The translations under genes and the position numbers were made by a program. Below, one piece after another: positions 17,000 to 22,626 of a stretch of DNA of 22,626 nt (positions are counted from its first letter, which is position 1; each line of letters opens with the position of its first letter). The notes beneath the pieces are model-generated. The model made no database searches. It saw nothing but the letters and a program-made list of their open reading frames with translations, and was not told the origin of the DNA. Location of the stretch: positions 1-22,626 of the forward strand of contig CBDUMS010000060.1 of assembly GCA_965368405.1 (NCBI GenBank). The letters are read 5' to 3'. Source of the stretch: S012-113 sp965368405. GTDB lineage: Bacteria; Bacteroidota; Bacteroidia; Cytophagales; Cyclobacteriaceae.

Positions 17000-17026
17000 T
17001 TGTTTGCCGTTACTTCTTTACATTTG
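17000..17026 (+). promoter_or_regulatory. Promoter of the propeller/MscS operon
   Basis: TACATTTG (17019-17026) matches TAnnTTTG. TTG at 17000-17002 is 16 bases upstream, the same spacing as at the DUF5916 promoter; a TTTG at 17003-17006 overlaps but is too close. Transcription would begin near 17032, about 27 bases before the GTG start at 17059. Confidence 0.5.
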
Positions 17027-17058
17027 CCCAAATTTCTAACACGGAGATAATTGTTAAT

Positions 17059-19734
17059 GTGAGAAAGCCGGAATGGTTGTTTGTTGGGGTACTGTTACTT
17101 GTAGGCATCTACTTTAGCTATAGATACTTTTCTAAGAGTGAAAAATTCGATCCTCTTCAACTGGTACCCGGAACAGCGGCAGCTATTTACGAAACCTCCA
17201 ACCCGTTCAAACTAGCGCAAGAGCTTAGCAGTCGAGATTACTGGCAAGACCTCACTCAAATTCCGCAAATAAATGAAGCCTCAAGCGTTCTAAATCTTTT
17301 AGATAGTTTAATAGAGGATAAAAAAAGAATTAACAACCTTCTAAAGGCATACCCAGCCATCGTTTCCCTCCATGTAACAGGTAATGAATCATCGGGACTG
17401 ATGTTTTACGTTCCAGTGGGAGCAGGAGCAGGTAAGATCTTAGAACAATGGGTTCATGCCATTGACCAAGAGAAGCCCAAAAGAATAAAAAGAGAATACG
17501 CACAACACACGATCCATGAAATCTCAACCAAAAACACCCGCCTAACCTACCTCAATTATAAAAACTACCTAATCGTAAGTACCTATGGTTATTTGGTTGA
17601 AGATGTGGTACGAAATATAAACAACGACTTTGAAGCGAATCTCATCACCAGTCATCAGGACTTAATCGCTGTGCCAAAATTAGGCAATGATGGCGGCAAT
17701 ATATATCTTAACGGAACTGAGCTTACCGCCCTGTTTAATACGACACTGCCACCACTAAACCCGGCATCGAAAAAATTCGCGAAATCGATCTTTTTCGATC
17801 TAAATTTAAGCTCTGACAACTTATTTTTAAGTGGTTTTATCTTTAATAATGCGACCCCCGACCTTGTTTCAATTTTCAAAGATCAGGAAGCAGGCCAACC
17901 AAATTCTCTTAAATTGGTTTCTGATAATGCGGCTAGTGTGATGTCGATAAAAGTATCTGATTTTAGTACCTGGCATTCGCGCTGGATGGAAGAATTCGCT
18001 ACCGAGAAAACAACTGGAAAGGTTGAATTAGTTGAGTTTCTCAGGGACGAACTGGTTTTAAGCACCTTTTATTCGAGCGATGCCGAGCGTCAGGATAAAC
18101 AAGTGATTATTGGCCTCTCTGATCCGGAAGGAGCATTAAATATTTTAAATAAGAGGGCAGAGGAAATAGCCTTAGATAAGAAAGACACTGTGTTCTATGA
18201 GACTTACTCGGATTACAGCATAGGACTTGTTGAGGAAAATGAATATGTTGCATCCCTATTCGGCAAACCCTTTGCGGGCTTTCGTGCTACATATTATGTT
18301 ATTTACCATGATTACTTAGTATTGGCCACTTCCTCAGAAAGAATAAAAACTTGGTTACGCGATATTGATAATGATTTTATTTGGGGTCGCTCAATCGAAA
18401 AAAATGAACTTATTAACGAAAGTCTGGCTGAGACTAATTTTTCACTGATTTTCTCTAACCCATGGGTCTGGAGTCTTATAGGAGATGAATTTAATGCAAA
18501 AACTAAAAAATGGTGGAATGAAAATGAACTTCCCATCAAACAATTTAGCACTATGGCATTTCAACTTGCCAATCTTGATAATCGTTTTTATACTGAACTT
18601 AAAATTCAATATGACCCGCAGGAATTAGAGCCTGGTCAGCAAAATATTAACGAAGAGTCTTTAACTCAATTAACCAGTAAGCTTGCCAATAAGCCCAAGC
18701 TTGTAAAAAATCATAATAACGGTTTTTGGGAAGTACTAATGCAGGATTCTTCCTATCAATTAAGCTTACTCGATGACCAGGGCGATCTTTTATGGCAAGA
18801 CTCCCTGGGCAAACAAATTATTTCTGACGTCGTCCAAATAGACTATTATAAAAACAGAAAGTTACAATATCTCTTTGCCACCGATAGTTCGCTTTATCTT
18901 CTCGATCGCAATGGTGTCGCTCTGGATCAGTGGCCAAAAGAATTTGATGCATTTAGCATTAAAGAACTGTTCGTTATTGATTACGATTATAGCCGCAATT
19001 ATAGAATTCTTGTTTCGGATAATTCAGGAAACCTTAGGATGTTTAATACGGATGGAGAGTCATTAAAAGGGTGGGACCCATTGGTATATAATAGCGAAAT
19101 CAGTGATCAGGTCTTTCATGTTAGGGTGAGAGGTAAAGATAGAATCATCGTAGGATTAACTAATGGTACAATTGATGTTCGAAATAGGAGGGGCGAACAG
19201 CAACCAGGGTTTCCGCTCGATCTGGAGTTTAATCTTAAAAACCCTTTACATTTTAATGTTGGTAGTACATTCGCGGCTTCACGATTCACAGCACTTTCAG
19301 ACGAAGGACTGTTAGTTGAGTTCGATCTGGAGGGTAAAGAATATGCTCGAACCCAGCTTCACCAACCTACAGGAACGGCAAAGTTTGCCTTGGTTATTGA
19401 TAAAGCAAGAAATGACCTAATTATTGCGCGTCAGGATTTAAACCGATTATCAATTCTGGAAAAAGATGGTAAACTATTATTTGAGAAAGATTTTCTGGAT
19501 AATAACCCTAAGGAAGTACAATACTATAATTTGGGAGTTGACAAACGCTTATATATAATTCGTGATACCCAAACGAGTAAAGTATATCTCTATAATAAAG
19601 CGGGTACCCTGATCAATGCCGGAAACGTATTTAGCGATTACCCTCTTTCCGTAGTTTACAGAAATAAAGAATCCAAATGTTATATTTATACCGCAATTAA
19701 TCAGACCGTAGAGGTAAAGAGCTTTAGCTTTTAA
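17059..19734 (+). CDS. Membrane-anchored protein with DUF3352-like region and C-terminal propeller-like repeats
   Basis: This 891-aa protein starts at GTG; the ATG two bases earlier (17057) runs straight into TGA and cannot be used. One N-terminal span (about 6-24, WLFVGVLLLVGIYFSYRYF) anchors it with the rest outside the cytoplasm. Residues 30-530 begin LVPGTAAAIYETSNPF and resemble DUF3352-type proteins; this is a moderate call. From about 550 to the end, WD/PQQ-like units repeat a pattern of a short strand, D/N, G, then G-W/F-P or W-P: LYLLDRNGVALDQWPKEF, LRMFNTDGESLKGWDP, IDVRNRRGEQQPGFPLDL, probably a beta-propeller. The stop TAA shares one base with the ATG of the MscS gene (TAATG), so the two are translationally coupled. 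It may sense or scaffold at the membrane beside the channel; this is inference. Confidence 0.75.
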   Translation: MRKPEWLFVGVLLLVGIYFSYRYFSKSEKFDPLQLVPGTAAAIYETSNPFKLAQELSSRDYWQDLTQIPQINEASSVLNLLDSLIEDKKRINNLLKAYPAIVSLHVTGNESSGLMFYVPVGAGAGKILEQWVHAIDQEKPKRIKREYAQHTIHEISTKNTRLTYLNYKNYLIVSTYGYLVEDVVRNINNDFEANLITSHQDLIAVPKLGNDGGNIYLNGTELTALFNTTLPPLNPASKKFAKSIFFDLNLSSDNLFLSGFIFNNATPDLVSIFKDQEAGQPNSLKLVSDNAASVMSIKVSDFSTWHSRWMEEFATEKTTGKVELVEFLRDELVLSTFYSSDAERQDKQVIIGLSDPEGALNILNKRAEEIALDKKDTVFYETYSDYSIGLVEENEYVASLFGKPFAGFRATYYVIYHDYLVLATSSERIKTWLRDIDNDFIWGRSIEKNELINESLAETNFSLIFSNPWVWSLIGDEFNAKTKKWWNENELPIKQFSTMAFQLANLDNRFYTELKIQYDPQELEPGQQNINEESLTQLTSKLANKPKLVKNHNNGFWEVLMQDSSYQLSLLDDQGDLLWQDSLGKQIISDVVQIDYYKNRKLQYLFATDSSLYLLDRNGVALDQWPKEFDAFSIKELFVIDYDYSRNYRILVSDNSGNLRMFNTDGESLKGWDPLVYNSEISDQVFHVRVRGKDRIIVGLTNGTIDVRNRRGEQQPGFPLDLEFNLKNPLHFNVGSTFAASRFTALSDEGLLVEFDLEGKEYARTQLHQPTGTAKFALVIDKARNDLIIARQDLNRLSILEKDGKLLFEKDFLDNNPKEVQYYNLGVDKRLYIIRDTQTSKVYLYNKAGTLINAGNVFSDYPLSVVYRNKESKCYIYTAINQTVEVKSFSF

Positions 19735-21809
19735 TGAGAAAAAATATGAAAAATTTCTGGTTCAGTTTAGTCATTCTGGTTGCAGGTACAGCATCTGCTC
19801 AGACAGTAGACTTATCAAACCCCCGATCTGCTTACCGTACATTTTATGAGAATCTCGACCAGGAAAACCCAGATGTGTCGAGTGCAAGCAAGATTATTAC
19901 TTATCGGCATTTGCTCAGTAAAAGTAAGCGAGAGGAATATGTTATGGGTTTAAAGCGTTATCTCGATCAGAATCAAGTAGAAATAAACATTGATTCATTA
20001 TCTAATGATGATAATTATTTAGACTCGGTGACTACTAAAAACCAGTTTCGAGTATCTAATATTATTACCCTTGAGAAAATTGGAAGCCACTGGTATTTTT
20101 CAAAAGAAACAGTTAATGCGATACCAGCATTAGCAAAAGGTACGTCGGATGTTATAGAGGAGGAGCCGGAGGATGAGGAAGGCGGAATCTTACGTGAGCG
20201 ACAACGAGAGAAAAAGCAACGCGAGGCTGAACTTCAGCAGATTGCTACTATGCCTGTTAATCTTTCTACCCCTTACGATGCCATAAAACTCTTTGTAGAA
20301 AATGCGGAGACCAGCCCTGCTAAAGCATCACGAATCATTGCGGTTCAGCATATTCCTAATATGGCCGATCGCATCGATATCATTGAGAAGTTAAGAAGGT
20401 TTTTTGATGGTAAAGGGGTAATTATTGACCTCGATAAGGTTCCTGAGGATCCTAATTTTACCGATAGCCTTCACACTGCAAAATACACCTACGAGATTAC
20501 CTATCGCTTTTCAGATATCTACTTAGAAAAAGAAGGTAAAAACTGGATGCTAAGTAAGGAATCTGCTGAAAAAATACCATCACTCTATAGTTTAGCCTTT
20601 CCCTTCGGAAGCGACCGCCTGCTAAAGTATCTGCCAACCGAAGGCAGAATCGAGTTTTTTGGCTTATTTGCATGGCAGTATCTTGCAATACTGATTATAG
20701 TCATTCTGACTTATCTAACTTTTAAGTTTTTAAATTGGTCTATTTCATTTCTGGTAACTCGAATATTATTTCGTTTTGGTTACAAGGATGTGGCAAAAAC
20801 ATATGTACTCCCCGTAGTTCGTCCAATCGGGCTATTGATTGCCTTTATTATGGCCGAAACGGCCACGCCATTTTTACAATTGCCGCTTAAAGCAACGGCT
20901 TTTTTGGCCGTTACAGTCGAAATTCTAATTCCATTTTTTGCTACGGTTGCGTTCTACCATTCAGTAAACCTTGTGGCGCTGTATATGGAAAAACTGGCCG
21001 GAAAGACGGAAAATACTTTTGATGATCAGCTTGTTCCATTAATTCGTAAGATCCTTAAGACATTCGTCGTTATTATTGGTGCTGTAATAATTATTCAGCA
21101 GCTCGGCGGCGACATTAAGCTACTTCTAGGTACCTTATCTGTTGGAGGCTTGGCCTTAGCTCTTGCTGCACAGGATACCATTAAAAACTTCTTCGGCTCG
21201 CTGATGATCTTTATCGATAAACCTTTTCAAGCGGGACATTGGGTTACTACCAACGAGGGTTTAGATGGAACTGTGGAGCAAGTTGGTTTCCGTTCCACTC
21301 GAATTAGAACTTTTACTAACTCGGTAATAACAATTCCAAACGGCAGATTATCGGATAATTCTATTGATAATCATGGTCTAAGAGCGTACCGTCGCTTTAA
21401 AACGCATATTGCGGTCACCTACGATACTCCGCCAGACTTACTTGAATTATTTATCGAAGGATTGCGCGAAATTGTAGACAATCACCCCCATACTCGAAAG
21501 GATATGTACCATGTCTACATGAACGATATGGGGTCTCATTCCCTAAACATTCTATTCTATATTTTCTTTATAACGCCAGAATGGGGCAAAGAACTTCAAT
21601 ACCGACATGAGGTAATCATAGCGATAATGAAGTTGGCAGAGACTTTAGGGATTAGGTTTGCCTTCCCAACGCAAACATTACATATGGAAGATTTTCCAGG
21701 CCAGGAGTCATTATCACCTAAATATATGTCGCGCGATCAGCTCGAAGAAAAGATGCAGAAGTTCCTCGCAGAAAGAAAGCAAGAAAAATCTTCGGATGAA
21801 CAGGATTAG
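19734..21809 (+). CDS. MscS-family mechanosensitive channel with duplicated periplasmic module
   Basis: This 691-aa protein relieves osmotic pressure by opening under membrane tension. The N-terminus looks like a signal peptide (NFWFSLVILVAGTASAQ); a second ATG at residue 5 is possible. Two related periplasmic modules follow, about 28-133 (SNPRSAYRTFYENLDQ to HWYFSKETVNAIPAL) and 178-284 (STPYDAIKLFVENAE to NWMLSKESAEKIPSL), joined by an acidic-then-basic linker (EEEPEDEE; REKKQREAEL). Spans lie near 312-330, 358-375, 385-412 and 440-457, then the pore helix LLLGTLSVGGLALALAAQDT (463-482) and the MscS beta domain (FGSLMIFIDKPFQAGHWV, GTVEQVGFRSTRIRTF, ITIPNGRLSDNSIDN). Much longer than E. coli MscS (286 aa), as in MscK/YbdG-like forms. 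It is coupled to the upstream membrane protein. Confidence 0.92.
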   Translation: MRKNMKNFWFSLVILVAGTASAQTVDLSNPRSAYRTFYENLDQENPDVSSASKIITYRHLLSKSKREEYVMGLKRYLDQNQVEINIDSLSNDDNYLDSVTTKNQFRVSNIITLEKIGSHWYFSKETVNAIPALAKGTSDVIEEEPEDEEGGILRERQREKKQREAELQQIATMPVNLSTPYDAIKLFVENAETSPAKASRIIAVQHIPNMADRIDIIEKLRRFFDGKGVIIDLDKVPEDPNFTDSLHTAKYTYEITYRFSDIYLEKEGKNWMLSKESAEKIPSLYSLAFPFGSDRLLKYLPTEGRIEFFGLFAWQYLAILIIVILTYLTFKFLNWSISFLVTRILFRFGYKDVAKTYVLPVVRPIGLLIAFIMAETATPFLQLPLKATAFLAVTVEILIPFFATVAFYHSVNLVALYMEKLAGKTENTFDDQLVPLIRKILKTFVVIIGAVIIIQQLGGDIKLLLGTLSVGGLALALAAQDTIKNFFGSLMIFIDKPFQAGHWVTTNEGLDGTVEQVGFRSTRIRTFTNSVITIPNGRLSDNSIDNHGLRAYRRFKTHIAVTYDTPPDLLELFIEGLREIVDNHPHTRKDMYHVYMNDMGSHSLNILFYIFFITPEWGKELQYRHEVIIAIMKLAETLGIRFAFPTQTLHMEDFPGQESLSPKYMSRDQLEEKMQKFLAERKQEKSSDEQD

Positions 21810-21829
21810 GTGGGGTTTCTAGCATCAAG

Positions 21830-21848
21830 TTCAAAAACTTTTTTTGAA
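21830..21848. terminator. AT-rich hairpin after the MscS gene
   Basis: TTCAAAAA (21830-21837) pairs with TTTTTGAA (21841-21848) across a 3-base loop, 20 bases after the MscS stop and just before the tRNA promoter. The stem is AT-rich and no separate T-run follows, so termination is possible but unproven. Confidence 0.3.
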
Positions 21849-21851
21849 TTA

Positions 21852-21882
21852 TTTGATTAGAATTAAAAACCGTCTATTTTTG
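21852..21882 (+). promoter_or_regulatory. Canonical promoter of the tRNA-tuf cluster
   Basis: TTTG (21852-21855) is followed after exactly 19 bases by TATTTTTG (21875-21882), the textbook Bacteroidota -33/-7 pair and the best match in the window. Transcription should start near 21889, leaving a leader of about 66 bases before tRNA-Tyr. No terminator is evident before tuf, so the three tRNAs and tuf may be one transcript. Confidence 0.82.
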
Positions 21883-21954
21883 CACTCCCAACAATAGCGA
21901 TGGGCTAGAAAAGTCTTGTCTATCGGGGATTATTTTCATTGAAAACTTGATCTT

Positions 21955-22037
21955 GGGGGGATACCAAAGCGGCCAACTGGGACGGACTGTAAATCCGTTG
22001 TCTTACGACTTCGAAGGTTCGAATCCTTCTCCCCCCA
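21955..22037 (+). tRNA. tRNA-Tyr (anticodon GTA)
   Basis: The 83-nt cloverleaf has acceptor GGGGGGA/TCCCCCC (21955-21961 with 22030-22036) and discriminator A (22037). The anticodon stem is ACGGA/TCCGT with loop CTGTAAA (GTA at 21989-21991). The T-arm is GAAGG TTCGAAT CCTTC, and the long variable arm is typical of tRNA-Tyr. CCA is not encoded. Confidence 0.97.
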
Positions 22038-22108
22038 CAGCAGTGTGAAGATTGAAGGGTTGATTAGTGGGTTGATGTTATTTTAAAATAGCAGTTTTCA
22101 CACCGTAA

Positions 22109-22181
22109 GCGGGAGTAGCTCAGTTGGTAGAGCGACAGCCTTCCAAGCTGTAGGTCGCGAGTTCGAGACTCGTCTCCCGCT
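22109..22181 (+). tRNA. tRNA-Gly (anticodon TCC)
   Basis: The 73-nt cloverleaf has acceptor GCGGGAG/CTCCCGC, discriminator T, anticodon stem ACAGC/GCTGT with loop CTTCCAA (TCC at 22142-22144), and T-arm GCGAG TTCGAGA CTCGT with one G-T pair. CCA is not encoded. A 7-bp inverted repeat (GTGTGAA 22043-22049, TTCACAC 22097-22103) spans most of the spacer between tRNA-Tyr and this gene. Confidence 0.97.
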
Positions 22182-22187
22182 CACGTC

Positions 22188-22222
22188 CCTGTCTGCTGTG
22201 CTCAGCAGAGCGAAGCGACAGG
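22188..22222. repeat. Branched hairpin element in the tRNA-Gly/Thr spacer
   Basis: An outer stem CCTGTC (22188-22193) with GACAGG (22217-22222) encloses a 5-bp hairpin, TGCTG-TGCT-CAGCA (22194-22207), and a short GC-GAA-GC turn ending at 22216. It fills most of the 52-base spacer. A competing hairpin, GGCAG (22221-22225) with CTGCC (22232-22236), would trap the first bases of tRNA-Thr. No function is known. Confidence 0.5.
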
Positions 22223-22233
22223 CAGGTAGCACT

Positions 22234-22305
22234 GCCGATGTAGCTCAGGGGTAGAGCGCTTCCTTGGTAAGGAAGAGGTCAGGGGTTCAAATCCCCTCAT
22301 TGGCT
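22234..22305 (+). tRNA. tRNA-Thr (anticodon GGT)
   Basis: The 72-nt cloverleaf has acceptor GCCGATG/CATTGGC with one G-T pair, discriminator T, anticodon stem CTTCC/GGAAG with loop TTGGTAA (GGT at 22266-22268), and T-arm AGGGG TTCAAAT CCCCT. CCA is not encoded. A 6-bp hairpin (TGTACC 22312-22317, GGTACA 22324-22329) follows. Confidence 0.97.
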
Positions 22306-22349
22306 CTCGATTGTACCAAATGTGGTACAGGGTGGTTGGTGAGATAGCA

Positions 22350-22446
22350 AAGAGGTCAGGGGTCCTGACGATCATACGAAGTATGATGTCATGATGCTGA
22401 CAAAGGCAGAGCCTTTCGTCCGCATTCAAATCCCCTCATTGGCTCT
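22350..22446 (+). pseudogene. Broken second copy of the tRNA-Thr 3' end with a structured insert
   Basis: Two blocks match the intact tRNA-Thr exactly: 14 bases (22350-22363 = 22273-22286, variable region and 5' T-stem) and 22 bases (22425-22446 = 22286-22307, T-loop, 3' T-stem, acceptor and two flanking bases). Between them lie 61 unrelated bases (22364-22424) inserted in the T-loop. No acceptor 5' half, D-arm or anticodon arm precedes the first block, so no tRNA can be made. Origin could be partial tandem duplication followed by insertion, or a relic of tRNA-targeted integration. Confidence 0.85.
22367..22420. repeat. 54-nt three-armed cloverleaf element
   Basis: Bases 22367-22370 (GACG) pair with 22417-22420 (CGTC). 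Between them, with no unpaired base at the junctions, are three hairpins: ATCATAC-GAA-GTATGAT (22371-22387), GTCA-TGATGC-TGAC (22388-22401) and AAAGGC-AGA-GCCTTT (22402-22416). This compact self-complementary unit sits inside the broken tRNA-Thr copy. Whether it is a genome-wide repeat or mobile unit cannot be told from one copy. Confidence 0.65.
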
Positions 22447-22611
22447 AGGAAGATCAGAAGTGGTTTTCAATAGGTAATGAACAATAAAGAGTTTTTAACT
22501 CTATATTTATAGGCTGAATAAGCCCAATTATTAGTTGAAAAGGTTCAGCTAATAGCATAAAAAGTAATAACTGAATATTAATTAATATTAACTAAATAGG
22601 AATTTTCAAAC
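22447..22611 (+). promoter_or_regulatory. Hairpin-rich leader of tuf
   Basis: This 165-base gap holds three successive hairpins: AGAGTT/AACTCT (22488-22502), GGCT/AGCC (22512-22524) and TTAGTTGAA/TTCAGCTAA with one G-U pair and an AAGG loop (22531-22552). A perfect 16-base AT palindrome follows (22574-22589), 22 bases before the ATG. No convincing TTTG/TAnnTTTG promoter is seen here, so tuf may be read from the tRNA promoter. RNA processing or regulation is plausible; function is inferred. Confidence 0.4.
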
Positions 22612-22626
22612 ATGGCTAAAGAAAAA
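22612..22626 (+). CDS. tuf: Elongation factor Tu, first five codons (continues beyond window)
   Basis: Only ATG GCT AAA GAA AAA (MAKEK) is inside the window. This is the usual start of bacterial EF-Tu, which delivers aminoacyl-tRNA to the ribosome. The position after tRNA-Tyr, tRNA-Gly and tRNA-Thr is the characteristic tuf neighbourhood in Bacteroidota, where tRNA-Trp, secE and nusG normally follow. A weak purine-rich site (AGGAA, 22598-22602) lies about 10 bases upstream. The call rests mainly on the gene order, since five residues alone are not diagnostic. Confidence 0.85.

Noticed and set aside
22202..22429. Minus-strand frame of 75 aa containing RGFEPLTSSLPRKRS
   Set aside because: This peptide is the well-known artefact from translating tRNA genes antisense; the frame lies over tRNA-Thr and its broken copy.
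22350..22446. A second functional tRNA-Thr
   Set aside because: Only variable-region, T-arm and acceptor 3' sequences are present, split by 61 bases; no D-arm, anticodon arm or acceptor 5' strand.
22308..22446. Integrated phage or genomic island at tRNA-Thr
   Set aside because: The interval between the intact tRNA and the repeat is about 42 bases, with no integrase or cargo in the window; at most it is a relic.

Overview
The window comes from a member of the Bacteroidota, most likely a Cytophagales-type environmental or marine lineage; genus cannot be read from the sequence. Support: about 40% G+C, secreted proteins with signal peptides ending in ...AQ, few clear Shine-Dalgarno sites, promoters of the TTTG...TAnnTTTG type, a DUF5916/CBM9-like outer-membrane protein, and a tRNA-Tyr/Gly/Thr cluster ahead of a gene starting MAKEK, the order typical of tuf in this phylum.

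Layout. (1) 1-2450: the 3' part of an ECF sigma factor gene, a single-span anti-sigma-like protein, and a secreted 371-aa protein built from two divergent repeats, closed by a strong terminator at 2471. This looks like a small envelope-sensing operon. (2) 2647-6924: a tightly packed export operon of periplasmic adaptor, MacB/FtsX-type permease and TolC-type outer-membrane channel. No ATPase gene is present, so the ATP-hydrolysing subunit must come from elsewhere. (3) 6974-9225: a small basic secreted protein of unknown role, a convergent VOC/glyoxalase-fold protein, and purB (purine synthesis) on the minus strand. (4) 9316-14421: a DUF5916 outer-membrane protein diverging from purB, a PaaE-type flavin/2Fe-2S reductase and an M3 oligopeptidase. 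(5) 14547-16910: two adjacent secreted proteins that share one uncharacterised domain, closed by a terminator at 16931. (6) 17059-21809: a membrane-anchored protein with a C-terminal propeller-like region, translationally coupled to a large MscS-family channel with a duplicated periplasmic module. (7) 21852-22626: a canonical promoter, tRNA-Tyr(GTA), tRNA-Gly(TCC), tRNA-Thr(GGT), a broken second copy of the tRNA-Thr 3' end, a hairpin-rich leader and the first five codons of tuf.

Most of the window is housekeeping or envelope biology. The least explained structures are the broken tRNA-Thr copy, which carries a compact element that can fold as a gapless three-armed cloverleaf (22364-22424), the tandem paralogous secreted proteins, and the repeat-built protein behind the sigma/anti-sigma pair. 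No CRISPR array, insertion sequence or defence system was seen.
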